Notes under the pieces: model-generated | Seen by the model: the letters and a program-made list of their open reading frames with translations, nothing else | What the model was told of the DNA's origin: nothing | Database searches by the model: none | In this document: piece after piece, positions 32,001 through 43,400 of the stretch | Numbering within the stretch: the stretch's first letter is position 1 | Layout of the letters: each line of letters starts with the position of its first letter | Source: Amoebophrya sp. A120 | Lineage: Eukaryota > Sar > Dinophyceae > Syndiniales > Amoebophryaceae | Length of the DNA: 64,000 nucleotides | NCBI GenBank assembly: GCA_905178155.1 | Contig: CAJINV010000001.1 | Location: 5,894,750-5,958,749 of the forward strand | Direction of reading: 5' to 3' | Translations under genes and position numbers: made by a program

Positions 32001-34692
32001 TTACATATTCACACGACGTTGTTTTTTATGTTTTTGCAGTATGTTGGATTTCTTACTTGTCGGAACATCGTGGCTCTGTGGCTTCGAACGCGTTGAATGA
32101 GAATTTTGCTGTGATCCCCCTCCCAAACCGATTGTCGCCGAACATGCTTCTGAATCTGTTGTTTTCGAACAACATCGTGCGTGGCGAGCCGGCTTTTGCT
32201 TCGCTGTTTTCGGGACCCTCACTGGTGGGCTGCTTCGAGCTGGGGGATGGGTACTTATTTTATCAGTTCTAGCCATTTTATCTATCGCTTTCTTCTACTG
32301 GAGTGGTTGCAGCGCCGCGCGATGAAAGTTGTCTTCAAGCTTGAAACTATTTTCAGACTTGTGTACCACGGACGGATGGTAGAACCACACAGTGATACGT
32401 ACAAAAAGAAAAGAGTACGATATTTCTAAAACCAGGCCGAGTCTGTTGGAGGACGAGGGCGGAGAAGTGGCCGCTCAAATTGCGGGCATGCGTAACGCGA
32501 ACGACGACGCAGATGATGTACTTTTTGTTCTATTTTGCCATACTAGTTAACAGTGATGTCATTGTCAGTCCAAATCCCGCTTGAATCGAACACCATCAAC
32601 ATGAGCATCCGTGATTTATGTCTGGTATCATGAAGAGTTCCTTTGACCTCCGTTGATAATAAGAGCGCCTCCTTCTGCACTGATGAACTACAAATTTTCT
32701 GTTGCTATTTCACACATTATTTACACAGTAACCATACGTGCCTCTTTACCTAGGTAAACAATTTTCTGGAGACGAAGAATCCGAAAACGCGAGCGGATTA
32801 CGAGGACCTCCGGATGCGTCACGAGGTGGAACGGAAGCGATTCGACTGGAGCGAGCGCATCGAGCGGTCCCGCGTCGACCCAGCCTTTCAGACGGAGCCG
32901 GCCGAAAAGATTTTGATGGGCCCGTGGAGCAAAGAGAACACCGTCGTCCATGCCGTCTCTCAGCAGCTAGATCCCGTGGTGGCGCAATTTGTCGACTTCT
33001 TTGACCTGCCACAGAACCTGCGCGGTAAGACTTGTTTGCCTGTATTTTTATCCTTCTTTCTTCGAATGACACTAGCTACCGAGGAGTTCTCACCTGCTGC
33101 GTTCCGAAAACGGACGCTGCGCTAGTGCGACGAAGGGAGATTTTCGCCGCCATCCTTGTCTAAGTTAAGTAGCACGATTCGTCTGACATCTTTATCATTT
33201 ATTTCTGCCACTGCAGGAAAGTTAAAGTATCAACGAATCCCCCTTGGAGCATCTGTAGCAAAAACCAAAAAAAAAAATGAATCTACAAATCCAGGCGTGA
33301 ATCTCGGCTACGCGTTTTTGCACTTTCGGAGCCGCAAGATTGCAGCGCGGTTCACGGAGCTCTTGAATGGGATGCGGTGTCCGGGGAAGAGCGTGAAGCG
33401 CCTCGAGATGATATTGCAAGGAAAAATCCCCCCTCCCCATATTGAAAACGCATCCGTTTGAAAATTTGTGATGCAGATTTGCAACCACAAATCGCACCTG
33501 TCTTGCAGGAAGCCAAGCGCAGGCTGTCCGCCACGTTGTGCAGGCGATTTGTAATGCTGTAAGGACTACCGGGCAGCCGTCTACCATGCTATGCGCCTAC
33601 ACCAAAAGGCCCCTACTTAGGCTTGCGACCTGCGTGCAGTCCTAGCATTGCAAGACAAGTCTGATTTGTGTATGCAAATCCAGCATCACAGATTTCCTGT
33701 TCGATATGGGGAGGGGAGATCTTCCCTTTTGATAGATGATGGTGACGACGGCGCGTCGTATCCCCTTTATGGATGGCATGCGGCTGCAAGAGGTGAATAT
33801 CCAGGAAAAAAACTGTGTAAGTGTAACTTTGTAGGAAGAGCAGCATCACAAATTCGTTTTGCATTACAGAAAGAACCTGTCATGCGCGGATAGTACGTGA
33901 AAACACGTATGAAACACGTCTATGACGCACTTCCAGCATGACAAGCGTAACTGTTTTGCATTTTTTGCATCACAGATTTACATCACTTACACAGTTTTTT
34001 TCTTGCATAGTGAAGCCGACGCGTACAATGTTTTGGTTCGACGAGGAACGGTATCAAATGCAGAAACGTCTGGGTCTGGAAGAATGCATGTTTGTCATGC
34101 TTGTCTGGCATGACTCGAGAATTTGTGTTGCCTAGGCACGAAAAGGCCCTCTTGCCTGTCATGCAAAAACGCAGTTTGCCATGCGGAATACGTAAGACAT
34201 GGCAGCCAGAAAATTTGTCATGCATAGGTGCGTATTGCAGTGCGTCTATCATTCACTTTTAGCATTACAAGTTTCCAGACCCAGACACATTTGCAATCCA
34301 TAAACGATTTCCGGACATTCTGGCCGAGTCCATGTTCTGTTTGAAGCGACAATCGAACGTCATATCAAATGCAAAAATGTCTGGGTCTGGAAGAGTCGGG
34401 GCTTGCCATGCACATTTTGCATGACCCGTGAGGTCCGTGATGCTGGTGCTAGCATCACAGATTTTTTGAGAGCTTCTTGATGCTAATTACGCATGAGAAA
34501 TGCCCTCACCGCGTGCCAACAACTGACTCCTCTAGCTGCTCATGCAACACAGATATTTTTAGAATCCGCAGACAGCATTACAAGTCCCAACCTTCCAGAC
34601 CCAGACATATTTGCAATCCATACGTCAGCTCACACAACAACTCGCTCAACCGTCGCGCCCAGTATCCCGGGCCCACCGGCCGGGGCTGGTAA
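29075..34692 (+). CDS. Mei2-like RNA-binding protein (RRM_2 domain)
   Basis: Thirteen exons: 29075-29143 (or -29149), 29465-30558, 30707-31189, 31384-31611, 31794-31871, 32122-32250, 32436-32517, 32754-33024, 33217-33411, 33740-33797, 34015-34051, 34308-34362, 34628-34692. Phases agree throughout (about 947 aa). The N-terminal half is disordered (Ser/Pro/Gly/His-rich). RNP2 reads TSVMVRNIPNRLSPNMLLNL, typical of the C-terminal RRM of Mei2 proteins. RNP1 reads VNLGYAFLHFRS, preceded by QFVDFFDLPQNL. Between them lies an insert of about 130 residues (acidic and charged), longer than in known Mei2. Mei2 proteins bind RNA and control meiosis or differentiation in yeast and plants; the role here is unknown. 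Five introners sit in the RRM half. The first donor (29144 or 29150) is unresolved. Confidence 0.86.
31872..32116 (+). mobile_element. Introner inside the RNP2 motif
   Basis: Arms TATCCATGCAAAATTCATTT and the inverse of GAATGAGAATTTTGCTGTGA pair well. Flanks AACAT and CCCCT have diverged, and the right end reads GATC, not GATA. Removal gives exactly MVRNI-PNRLSPNM, the expected Mei2 RNP2. 245 bp. Confidence 0.82.
33412..33734 (+). mobile_element. Introner, family D
   Basis: The direct repeat GATGA is at 33407-33411 and 33735-33739. Removal gives KRLEM-MVTTARRIP in the Mei2-like gene. 323 bp. Confidence 0.93.
33798..34009 (-). mobile_element. Introner, family C, inverted relative to 21157
   Basis: The direct repeat GTGAA is at 33793-33797 and 34010-34014. 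The interior is the reverse complement of that in 21157-21365 and 52768-52976. Removal gives RLQEV-KPTRTMFW. 212 bp. Confidence 0.92.
34052..34302 (+). mobile_element. Introner, family B
   Basis: Flanks AACGG (34047-34051) and AACGA (34303-34307) match 4 of 5. Removal gives FWFDEER-FPDILAES. The interior is close to 27167-27419. 251 bp. Confidence 0.9.
34363..34622 (+). mobile_element. Introner, family B
   Basis: The direct repeat CGTCA is at 34358-34362 and 34623-34627. Removal gives KRQSNV-SSHNNSLN and the stop at 34692. 260 bp. Confidence 0.92.
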
Positions 34693-37518
34693 ACAGGGCG
34701 ACGCGGACCTAGAATTCAATGGTATGATCGACGAACTTGAAGATGATCTGCTCTTCCTCTTGTTTGTGGCAAAGAAAAATGATTCGTACCGCAGTACTGT
34801 ACATTTTCGTCGGTACGCGAAAGATGCCGAAGCTGCGTATAGGTTCGGCCTGGTCAGCTTTGAGTTGTCCTCGGAGCTGATTATATTAGATATCAACATT
34901 CAATATAAAAAAGTTAGGATACTGTACTATTTGAATCTGCAAGAAGCGAGCCTTGCATTTTTTTTTTGTGTGTCACAAGAACCGGGCCTGGAAGTAATTA
35001 TAGCCTAGATGTGCTGCCAAGTAGATTCTCTTCACTAGAAGGACTCAGCACTTTCTCCAACTTCAATTTCACGTATCTGCGCATGATAGATTTAGGTACT
35101 GGTTGCAAAAGAAAGACCGACTGCTACGCCGACTGATACGTTCGATCAAACTTCGGTTGCATCTTATTTCTTCGCAGATCCAACTGCTACACTTCTATCT
35201 TGCAGAGCCTTCTTCACTAAACACAGCACCTGAGTGCGCAGTACAGATGCTGTAGTCACAGAGGAAGGATTGATTGGTGATGCAAGTGCAGCACAAAATA
35301 CGATATGCGCACGATGAATATCTAACGTTTCGAAATAGATACGAAAGCAAGCGTACTTTTTTAGAAAAGGCTCTACCTTCCTCGGTTTTTTTTTCGTTTC
35401 GATTTGTAGCTCTCGTTACACCAGCTACGAAAAACAGCCTCACACGGGGATTCATTGGAATAGCCAGCTGCTACACGATGGTTGCAGTTTTTTTTCGAAT
35501 AGCAATCATGTGCACCATTTTAGCGTAGGATTACGCACAACGAGGACGACCACTGAGAATTTATTTTCCGCAATAAAGTTAGTAGTTAGTAATAGGAATA
35601 CCTATACCACTTAAATCAGTACGAGTACTTTTTTTTTCGATTTTAGCCTTGGTCTTGGAGGACGACGAGGAGGAAAGCAACAAATCGCACCGACGAATCT
35701 ACCGCATAGGGTGGCGAGCTAGGGTGTCTGGCTGCCGCGCACGGCGTGGGAGTTCGCAGGGTAGGCTGGCTGCTGTGCTGAGCCCGGCAAACCTGACCGC
35801 GTCACGTGGGGCGACAGCTCTTTGCTATATCTCTAGGCTATATGTCCACGGTTATTTTTTGCCTTCTTCTGCTACACACTTATAGCGAGGATCTGGATCG
35901 ATTGATCGAAGCACTCCGCGCACAATTTTGCCGGCCCCGCTATCTGCTGATAGATGCACTCAGACGCAGGAGGCGTCTACTTGCCTACTATCTGAGTTAG
36001 TTATCCTGTAGCTGAGATCGTGCAGAGCTTTGCTACGAGTACTAAGATCTATCAGATTTCTCTACTGGTTGGTTTCTATCCCCTTAGTCAAGTTTTTAGC
36101 TATTTTTTCAACCCCGAATGGAAGGCAAAGGTAAAGCGAGCGACCTCTGTGTAGCTGGAATATGCAGGCTGTGGCAAATGATAAATATTTTTTTCTAGTA
36201 ATATCAAACCTACTAAAACGTCGACGAGTTGAAGTCTCAACCTCAATCGATATTTCTTCAAATTTCTTCCATACTTGAGAACAACAACCGTCTGCCTATG
36301 TATGGTTTTATCTTTCAAACAGTCACAAAAAATCCTTGTTGTCACAACAGTTTTGGAAGCAATAAAAATAAATCCGAAAGACATATAACGTTTCACCTCT
36401 GTCTGCGAGAAACTCACTTATCTAACTTCTCAAGAGCCAACCGTTAAAAATTATGCTGCGAATATCATCGGTTGAGTCGAGAGAGGCAAAGTAGATGTTT
36501 TCAGAAAGCAACAATGCAAATAAACAGCAAATTTGAATATGTGTAGGTTGGTATTTTCCCATAAAAAGTCATTGAGACTTTTGGTCTACTCAATGCCCAA
36601 AAACAGCGAAATCGTCATTTTGACATCGTGTGCCGCGTGCGGACGCGTTCCTCAGAGCATCTCAAACTACTAACTTAGATCTCTTGCACGACACGCGGCG
36701 CAAGTACGTGAGATCGATGCCTTTTTTCGACGAGTCTTATTATTTTGTACCCCGGTTTACTTCTAGTTTTACATCTTAGCTTCACACACTAGTGGGAGTG
36801 CCACTGATAATCGCTACTTTTTGGGAAACTGAGATAGACCAACATGAATCTAAATTTTGGGCCTTGGGAGTCCAGTTTCCGTATTGTTTCGGAATGCATG
36901 TCTTAATGACAGAGACAATGTCTTCGCAGGCACGCGCTTTTGCTCTGAAAAACTGCCGCGCATTTTGTTCACGCTAAGAAAAAGGCGGGGGGGAGAAACA
37001 AAAGGAGTGGATGCAAAGTAAAAGCATCAAAAAAAGACGAGATGAAATATACTGCACAACCGAACTACCAAGGAAAAGGAAGAACGATCCTCCGACATGT
37101 TTGAAGGGAAAAGAGGGAAGGGTTGATAGACATAGATCAATATGTGCTGGGACAGACATTTCATCACTCGTCGGTACATCGGTGTCGTTTTCGGAAGAAC
37201 AAATAAAGGGATCTGAGGGCCGTAAGGCGGCTGCTTTCGGGAGTACTTATTCTCCCTAGTGCAGCCTTGGTTCTTTGTTTTCGGGACGTGGGAAGTGTCG
37301 TGGGTGTCTTCGTCCTCGTTTCTGCAGCCGAATGAAAGATTAAGATATGATAATTTCTATATCGGTCTCGCATACTCCTTGTCGCGCGACCGTCGCATGG
37401 TTAGCACTGGTTTAGCTTTTCGTTCGCTTGATTGCGGAAAACGAGCCACATGATTTTTTACTGACACAGCAGCTATTAGGAAAAATAAATACATATTAGC
37501 AACGAAAAAGCAATAAAG
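34693..37518. other. Long intergenic region, no gene seen
   Basis: 2.8 kb, AT-rich. A few ORFs of 60-90 codons (for example 35649-35885) show no domain or coding look. No TIR-bounded element, tRNA or tandem array was recognised. Confidence 0.5.
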
Positions 37519-39679
37519 ATGTCAGCCACTCAGTGTCCGGTGGGCACCATGGTGTGGAGCGAATGGACGCCCGGAAACCGCAAAGTCGCTGTGGTTTACG
37601 CGTATTACCCCGATACCAACTTCTACCACTTAGATTGGATCCACCAACGGGCGTTCTGCCACGATCTTCGCTCTGGTCACGAGAATGAGGACCGGTTCAA
37701 GGTGTATTGTCAACGACGACCGTGGCAGGTGCACATATTAGATGATGAAGATGAATGCTTGTTATCATTTTTACGACCACGACGATAATTAACGACTTCG
37801 AGGATGCAATTCCATTGATACTTACACAGCCCACCACGACCTCCAATTTTACTATTTGGTTAGCGCATCGCACGATTCCTCCAGTTTATTACACCACATC
37901 AATCGAAATTCCTTTTCCCGATATGAAGATTTTCAATCGAAAAATCTAGATGTGGCACCACTCGAACCAGAACGCGTGCGGGGCGTTCGAGGGGGGCAGC
38001 TCCACCCCGGGCCTGCAACAGGGTGGGGACGACGTGACAGTGGACGACGGGAAGGGGGTATGAATTGCAAATGTGTCTCGGTCTGGAAGGTTGCAACTTG
38101 TGATGCTGCATTTGGATACTACAAAAATCTGTATTGCATGAACAGCAAAAGCGGTCTCGTTTCTGCCACGCCGAGAGGGCATTTCTCGTGCGGTATAGGC
38201 ATCAGGAAGCTCTCGTCACAAAATCTGTGATGCTAGGGCATGCATCACAGACGTCAGAGGTCATGCAAACTGTGCATGACACCTTCCACACCCAGACATG
38301 TTTGCATTTAATAGGGGGTGTTCATCGGGCTGGGCGTTGCCATCGCGATTGTCTCCGCGTTGTACCTGTGCTACAAGTGGTATGGATGTGTCAGAATCGA
38401 AATTGACAAATATCGAAAACTTTGTGATGCATAAAATCGATACCAGTTGGGGCCTCAGTTTCCAAGTGGCGCATGACAAATTTCGGGAGCACCCAAATCC
38501 AGTCTGTCGTGCTGTTTGGACAAAGAAGACTGTTCCTGCCATGCTACTCTGGCAGCGCATTGCATACCCCTAAACAGGCTTACAATCGGTCTCAGTTGCC
38601 TGCTCCCCAACACAGGCCTTCAGTGCCCTGCATTTTATGCATCACAAGTTTTTCGATTTTGTCGATTTCGATCCTGACACATCCATAAGTGGGCCCAGGG
38701 GGTCGTGCGGGAGAAGCACATGAAGGAGCATGGGGAGTACCCGAAGAAGCGGACATCGTCGTTCCAGTCGCCGGGCAAGTCCGGCGGGTGGACGGCGTGG
38801 ATGAAGGACGCGAGCTTCACCTGGAACAAAACCATGTCACCCTGGAAGTCGTTTTCGCCGCAAAAGGACCTGGACAACCACGACGGTATTGCGCCCGGTG
38901 GTCACGCTCACGGGGGAAGCGCGAATAAACGGGATTCATACAATCGCGGGCCGTCGCTGTGGGAGCTGGCGCAGCAGGAGTACGGCGGCCAACAGGTTGC
39001 TGGAGCAGAATTTCTACCGCAGCACCCTGGGCAGCTTCAACTCCAACACCCACAACTTCTGAACACTAGCGAGCACGAACTTCCCAACAAGAAGATGAAC
39101 GGGCGCATAAGCAAAGGCACTGGAGGTGCAGCAGTTTCTGCGGCGGGACCGCCCCGCGACAGTCGTCGGCCTAGTCAGAACAAGCTTTACGGTGGGGGAA
39201 GTACTCACTCGATCGGGTCAACGGCCGCCAGTGCGACCGCATCTTCCGCGGCCCCAAGTGCGCGCGGCGTGTACAACAACAATCCGCCGTTGCCGAGTCC
39301 GAACTCGATGGAAGTCGTGTCTGTCGATTCTGCGGTCACCCCCCGACACCCGGGCTTGGCGATCCTGAATCCCCTGAAACTGTTCCCAACCGACGAGGAA
39401 ACCAAGCGGGGGTACAAGTTTCCAACCGGAACATCTTCAAGGCCAACTGGTGCAACTACTACTTCCCAACCAGCGTCTCGCCGCCCAAGCGTGGACTCGC
39501 AAATGAGCCGACAATCCGCGCAGATAAATCAGCGGCCGAGTAATCGGGTGGCGCCGGTGCCGCCGGGCGCTGCATCAACCGGAACAAGCACCTCCGCCTC
39601 TCGCCGCCCGTCACAAAACACCCAGCTACGCAATGGTGCGTTATCGTACCACGTGGCAAACAAATACGCGGTGCGCTAA
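37519..39679 (+). CDS. Single-pass membrane protein, unknown
   Basis: Exons 37519-37728, 37950-38058, 38319-38380 and 38693-39679 give 1368 nt (455 aa). One GT-AG intron and two introners separate them. The N-terminal about 105 residues hold Cys, Trp and Tyr (MSATQCPVGTMVWSEWTPGN ... YHLDWIHQRAFCHDL). One clear membrane segment follows, VFIGLGVAIAIVSALYLCYKW. It is created only when both flanking introners are removed, which supports the model. The C-terminal 325 residues are basic, Ser/Pro/Asn-rich and probably disordered. No signal peptide is obvious, so topology is unknown. No family was recognised. Confidence 0.76.
38059..38313 (-). mobile_element. Introner, family B, inverted relative to 34363
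   Basis: The direct repeat GGGGG is at 38054-38058 and 38314-38318. The interior reads as the reverse complement of the 34363/3859 subfamily. Removal gives DDGKG-VFIGLGVA, opening the membrane segment. 255 bp. Confidence 0.9.
38381..38687 (+). mobile_element. Introner, family F (TATGGATGTGTCAGAATCGA), long arms
   Basis: The direct repeat AGTGG is at 38376-38380 and 38688-38692. Arms pair for about 60 bp with small gaps. Only copy of this family in the window. Removal gives LYLCYKW-AQGVVREKH. 307 bp. Confidence 0.92.
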
Positions 39680-40498
39680 GAAGCTCGATTGGCGCAATTT
39701 ATGATTTCTTCCGAATGTTTCAGCTCTACTTTTTTGTGTACGATAGGTATACTACAGCAGATTTCCACAGGTTTTATTTTCGTAAAGAGCAAGGCTTTTT
39801 AACCACGTTTGTTTGATGAAAGCATGATAAATCGTAGAAATTTATTTGGAAATTAACGCACCACAACACTAGGATGGGCAGCGATACTCGTGATTCTACA
39901 TGCACCTTCTTGAAGCCGCATTTCAGTACTACCACCGGCTACAACGCAAGGTACTGAGAAAGCCTATTCGCGGAGACGCTGCCAAAAAGGTACACTAGAA
40001 GGAGCCATCGTCGTATACATTGAAACTGCATGTCGACATAAAAATGAATTCAAATAAAAATAATAAGCGAGCACCGGAACACGCTCTCCTCTGCCTACAA
40101 GAAGTAGCGGGCTTTGGAACAGCCCTGTCGTATTTTCCTTATCTTACTATGGCAGAAAGAGAAACACAAGAACGCCTTTTGGTTTTCCTTTCGGACCCGT
40201 ACAGTAGAGAGCGTCGTCGCAAATCGGCAAACAAATTTCAAAGTTGCATAAGGAGGATGGAAACAAATATGTGAGTTTGCGAAAGCACGTGGTAGGTCGG
40301 AAAAGAAGGTGGTGCACAAAATGACAGTTTCTTGAGAGAACAAGCACTTGGCAAAAAAGCTTTCTGATGCCCCCTGACATCGCTCATTTGGGAAGGAAAA
40401 AAAAAACACGCGAATACTTATCAACTCAGCAACTGATTTTGCATCCTCCCACGCGTATCTATTCGGATTAAGCCTTTATTCCCATCGTGAAAGCGGCC
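39680..40498. other. Intergenic, no gene seen
   Basis: AT-rich. No coding or RNA signal was recognised. Confidence 0.55.
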
Positions 40499-43400
40499 AT
40501 GAGAGCGACCCTCATGCCGGATCCGAATCTGACCCTGTCAATCGATATTTTGCTCGCCGGAGTAGCAGCTGCCGTGCTCTACCTGACCGCATCCGATGTT
40601 ACCGGCGAGCACCAGTGTGTGATTCTCGGGCGCCTGCTACCGCTGTTTCTGTTGTTCTTTTCTCTGCGCGTTGCCGTGAGTTGGAGTAAGAGTGGGTCGT
40701 CGACGGCACCAGCGGGATGCGAAGGTGGAACGTGTGAGCAGCGTGAGCAGAGCCGGTATAATCTTGGCCGAGGAGAATCACTGCTCGAAGCGGAAATCGA
40801 AGACGTTGAGCAACTTCAGTCATTAACCGCATCGAAGGTGGCCGGAATAAAGACACCTGGCAAACAGCAGCTAGTGGCGAGCAGAACAAGTTCCTTCTTG
40901 GGTAGCTCCTTTTATGAACCAGAGTCGATCGAGGTCGAGCACGAGGTCGAGGGGAACTACGCAATAAGCAACGCAGCTCCCGTGGAAGCGCTCGGGGCGC
41001 CAGTCCAGGATGTCGTGTTCCTTCCTCCGCAAAAGTACCTAGCGGATGATATTGCTGCTGCCCACGAAGAACACGACGATGGATTTTATGGAAAAGAACG
41101 CGAAATGAAAAACGATGGGTCGTCGTCCTCGTGCCAAGAAGCGCAAGATACCCCGCCGCTCCTGCTCCATGACTTGTTTTCCAAGAAAACAAATTCGCAC
41201 AAGAAGGCGGACGAGAAGGAGACTCCTGGAGGTCTGGGCCATACTGTGTTCGGTCGGAGGATGTCAGAGCCACGGACGTCGGAGGATGTCGGAAGTAGAT
41301 CTGCGCCCCTGCCGTCTTGGAACGACCAGCCTACTTGCCGGAAAATCTTCCCGAGCGGCGAGTCCCCTGCGCTTGTCGCTTTGCGGTCCATTTCCGGAGA
41401 AGCGAGTCGAAAAAACAGCGGACAGCTCGGAGCTGATTTTTTTAATACTAGTTGCAACAGTCGCCGGTCGTCAAAAGCATCATTACCGTCTTCGCCAGGC
41501 CCGCCAACCCCCGTGTGCGCGGCGACCAGAAGTAATACCAAACACGTCGTGGTAAAGATTGATCCGGTTCCGTTTCTCATTTCGCCGGTCAAGGAGGGCG
41601 GAGAGGAGAAGACAGGGCGACAGTCAGGGTCGTTCTACGATGTTGAGCGAAGAAGGCCGTCGTTTCCGAGAGTCGGTGATGTGTCGTCGCTTGCAGGAAT
41701 GGCAAACAGCGACGCTCCTGGAGTAGCGTCCTGCGAAAAACCGCTTTTGAAAAGATCTTCCGACTTTGTGACGACCGCGATGGTGGTTTTGTCGCGCTTC
41801 CTACCGTTCGTTCCTGGCCGGAACTCGAGCATTTTTTCCACTGGGGATGATAGGGCGAGCGTTGACCTTGCCCATAAAAATCCTCGACGAACTACAAGCC
41901 TCAGAAGATCACGCAGAGAAACAACAACGGTTCAACATCTTGCAGAACATTCAAAAATCTCAAGCACCACGCAAAGCAGAAGCAGCAGCTGGAGGGCGGT
42001 TGTACTGCGTCAGCAAGCGCGTCTTGCGCAGTACGAGATTAGCGGGATGCACAGCGCGATCGCCGGGTATTTTGTCGCCATGCTGGCGTTGCCGCCCATG
42101 TGGTTCGTCCTGGTGGTTGCGGCGCTGCCCGGGCTGCGGAGTAGCCAGCTGCTGTACTGCTGCGGCGTGTATGTGGTTTTCCGTTTCATTGTTCCACTCA
42201 TCACCTCCAGCGTTTCCCATTGGCCCATCGACCCTTCCACGGCCCTATTCTTGCAGAAGATTTTTCTGCACTACGGCCCGTTCTGGGACGTCGTGTGCGA
42301 CTTCTGCCGGCCCGTGAACGCTTCTGTTAAAGTTCCGTGGTTCGCACTCTTTCAAACCTTGCTGGACATCATCGCAGCTGTTGCTCTACTCGTTTGGTTC
42401 CTGATCTTGCACGAACGGGGGATGGAAACCGTGCAGGCAGAAACGCTCGCGTCACAAGCTCGCATGTACCGCCGCCGCAAAGTGTTGCACCAGATGCTGC
42501 CGCCGTTCGTCGTGGAGTCGTTTCTGCTGCGGCAGACCGTTTTTTCCGAAGCCATTGGCGACGTCACAGTTGTGTTTGCGGACATCGAGAATTTCACCGA
42601 CCTATTGCAGTACTGCGATTCAGATCGGAAGAGCGTGCGGAGACTCCTGCGGCGGCTCGACCGGCTGTTTTCGCAGTACGACGCGGTCTGTCAGGACTTT
42701 TTCGTGAGCAAGATTGAGAACGTGGGGGAGACCTACCTTGCGTGCGGCGGGCTGCGCCGTCACGTGCAGGCCCGGAACGAGGCGCTGTGCGGAAAATCGG
42801 TGGTGTTGGAAAGGTACAAGCGCTGGTCGTCGACCGTCGGGGCGGAAGCGCTGCGCGCGGACCAGAAATCCGCAATGGACGCGTATTTCACCACCCTGTT
42901 TGCCTGCGAGTTGATCCGCTACGGCGAAGAAGGTGTTGTACGTGGGGCGGTCGGCACGGGAGAAGGCGAGCGTCGAGACGTGGTCGGTGATGACTCGTCG
43001 TCCATCTGTAGTTCTTCTGCGCATACAAGAATCATGATGTCGCCACCATCCACAACGAAAAATGAAGAGCACGGTCTTGTTTCGCCTGACAAACCACCAT
43101 CACGTGTTGATGAAGTCGTCGATGATCATGGTACGGGTATGGTGCCGTTACAAGAAGACCAAGCGCCAGCGTGCTCATCTCGTGAAAATCATGAGGAGAA
43201 CAAGCAGCAAGAGCAACAAGCACCCACAGCAGCGTCGCGTGCCATTTCTTACGTGCGATCAACGACGATCGGCGCAATCCGAAACTTTGGTTCTAGTTCG
43301 ACAGACGAAAAAAAGTCTACGTACAGCAGCGCTGCAAGAAACGATAGTGACGACGTCGTTTCACTCTTTGAGAACATGTTGCAGAGCACCTCTGCTATTC

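Noticed and set aside
34493-35008. ORF overlapping the end of the Mei2-like gene in another frame
   Set aside because: It starts inside an introner. The in-frame last exon ends at 34692.
35649-35885. 78-codon ORF in the 2.8-kb gap
   Set aside because: No domain, no neighbouring exon with matching phase. Length is expected by chance.
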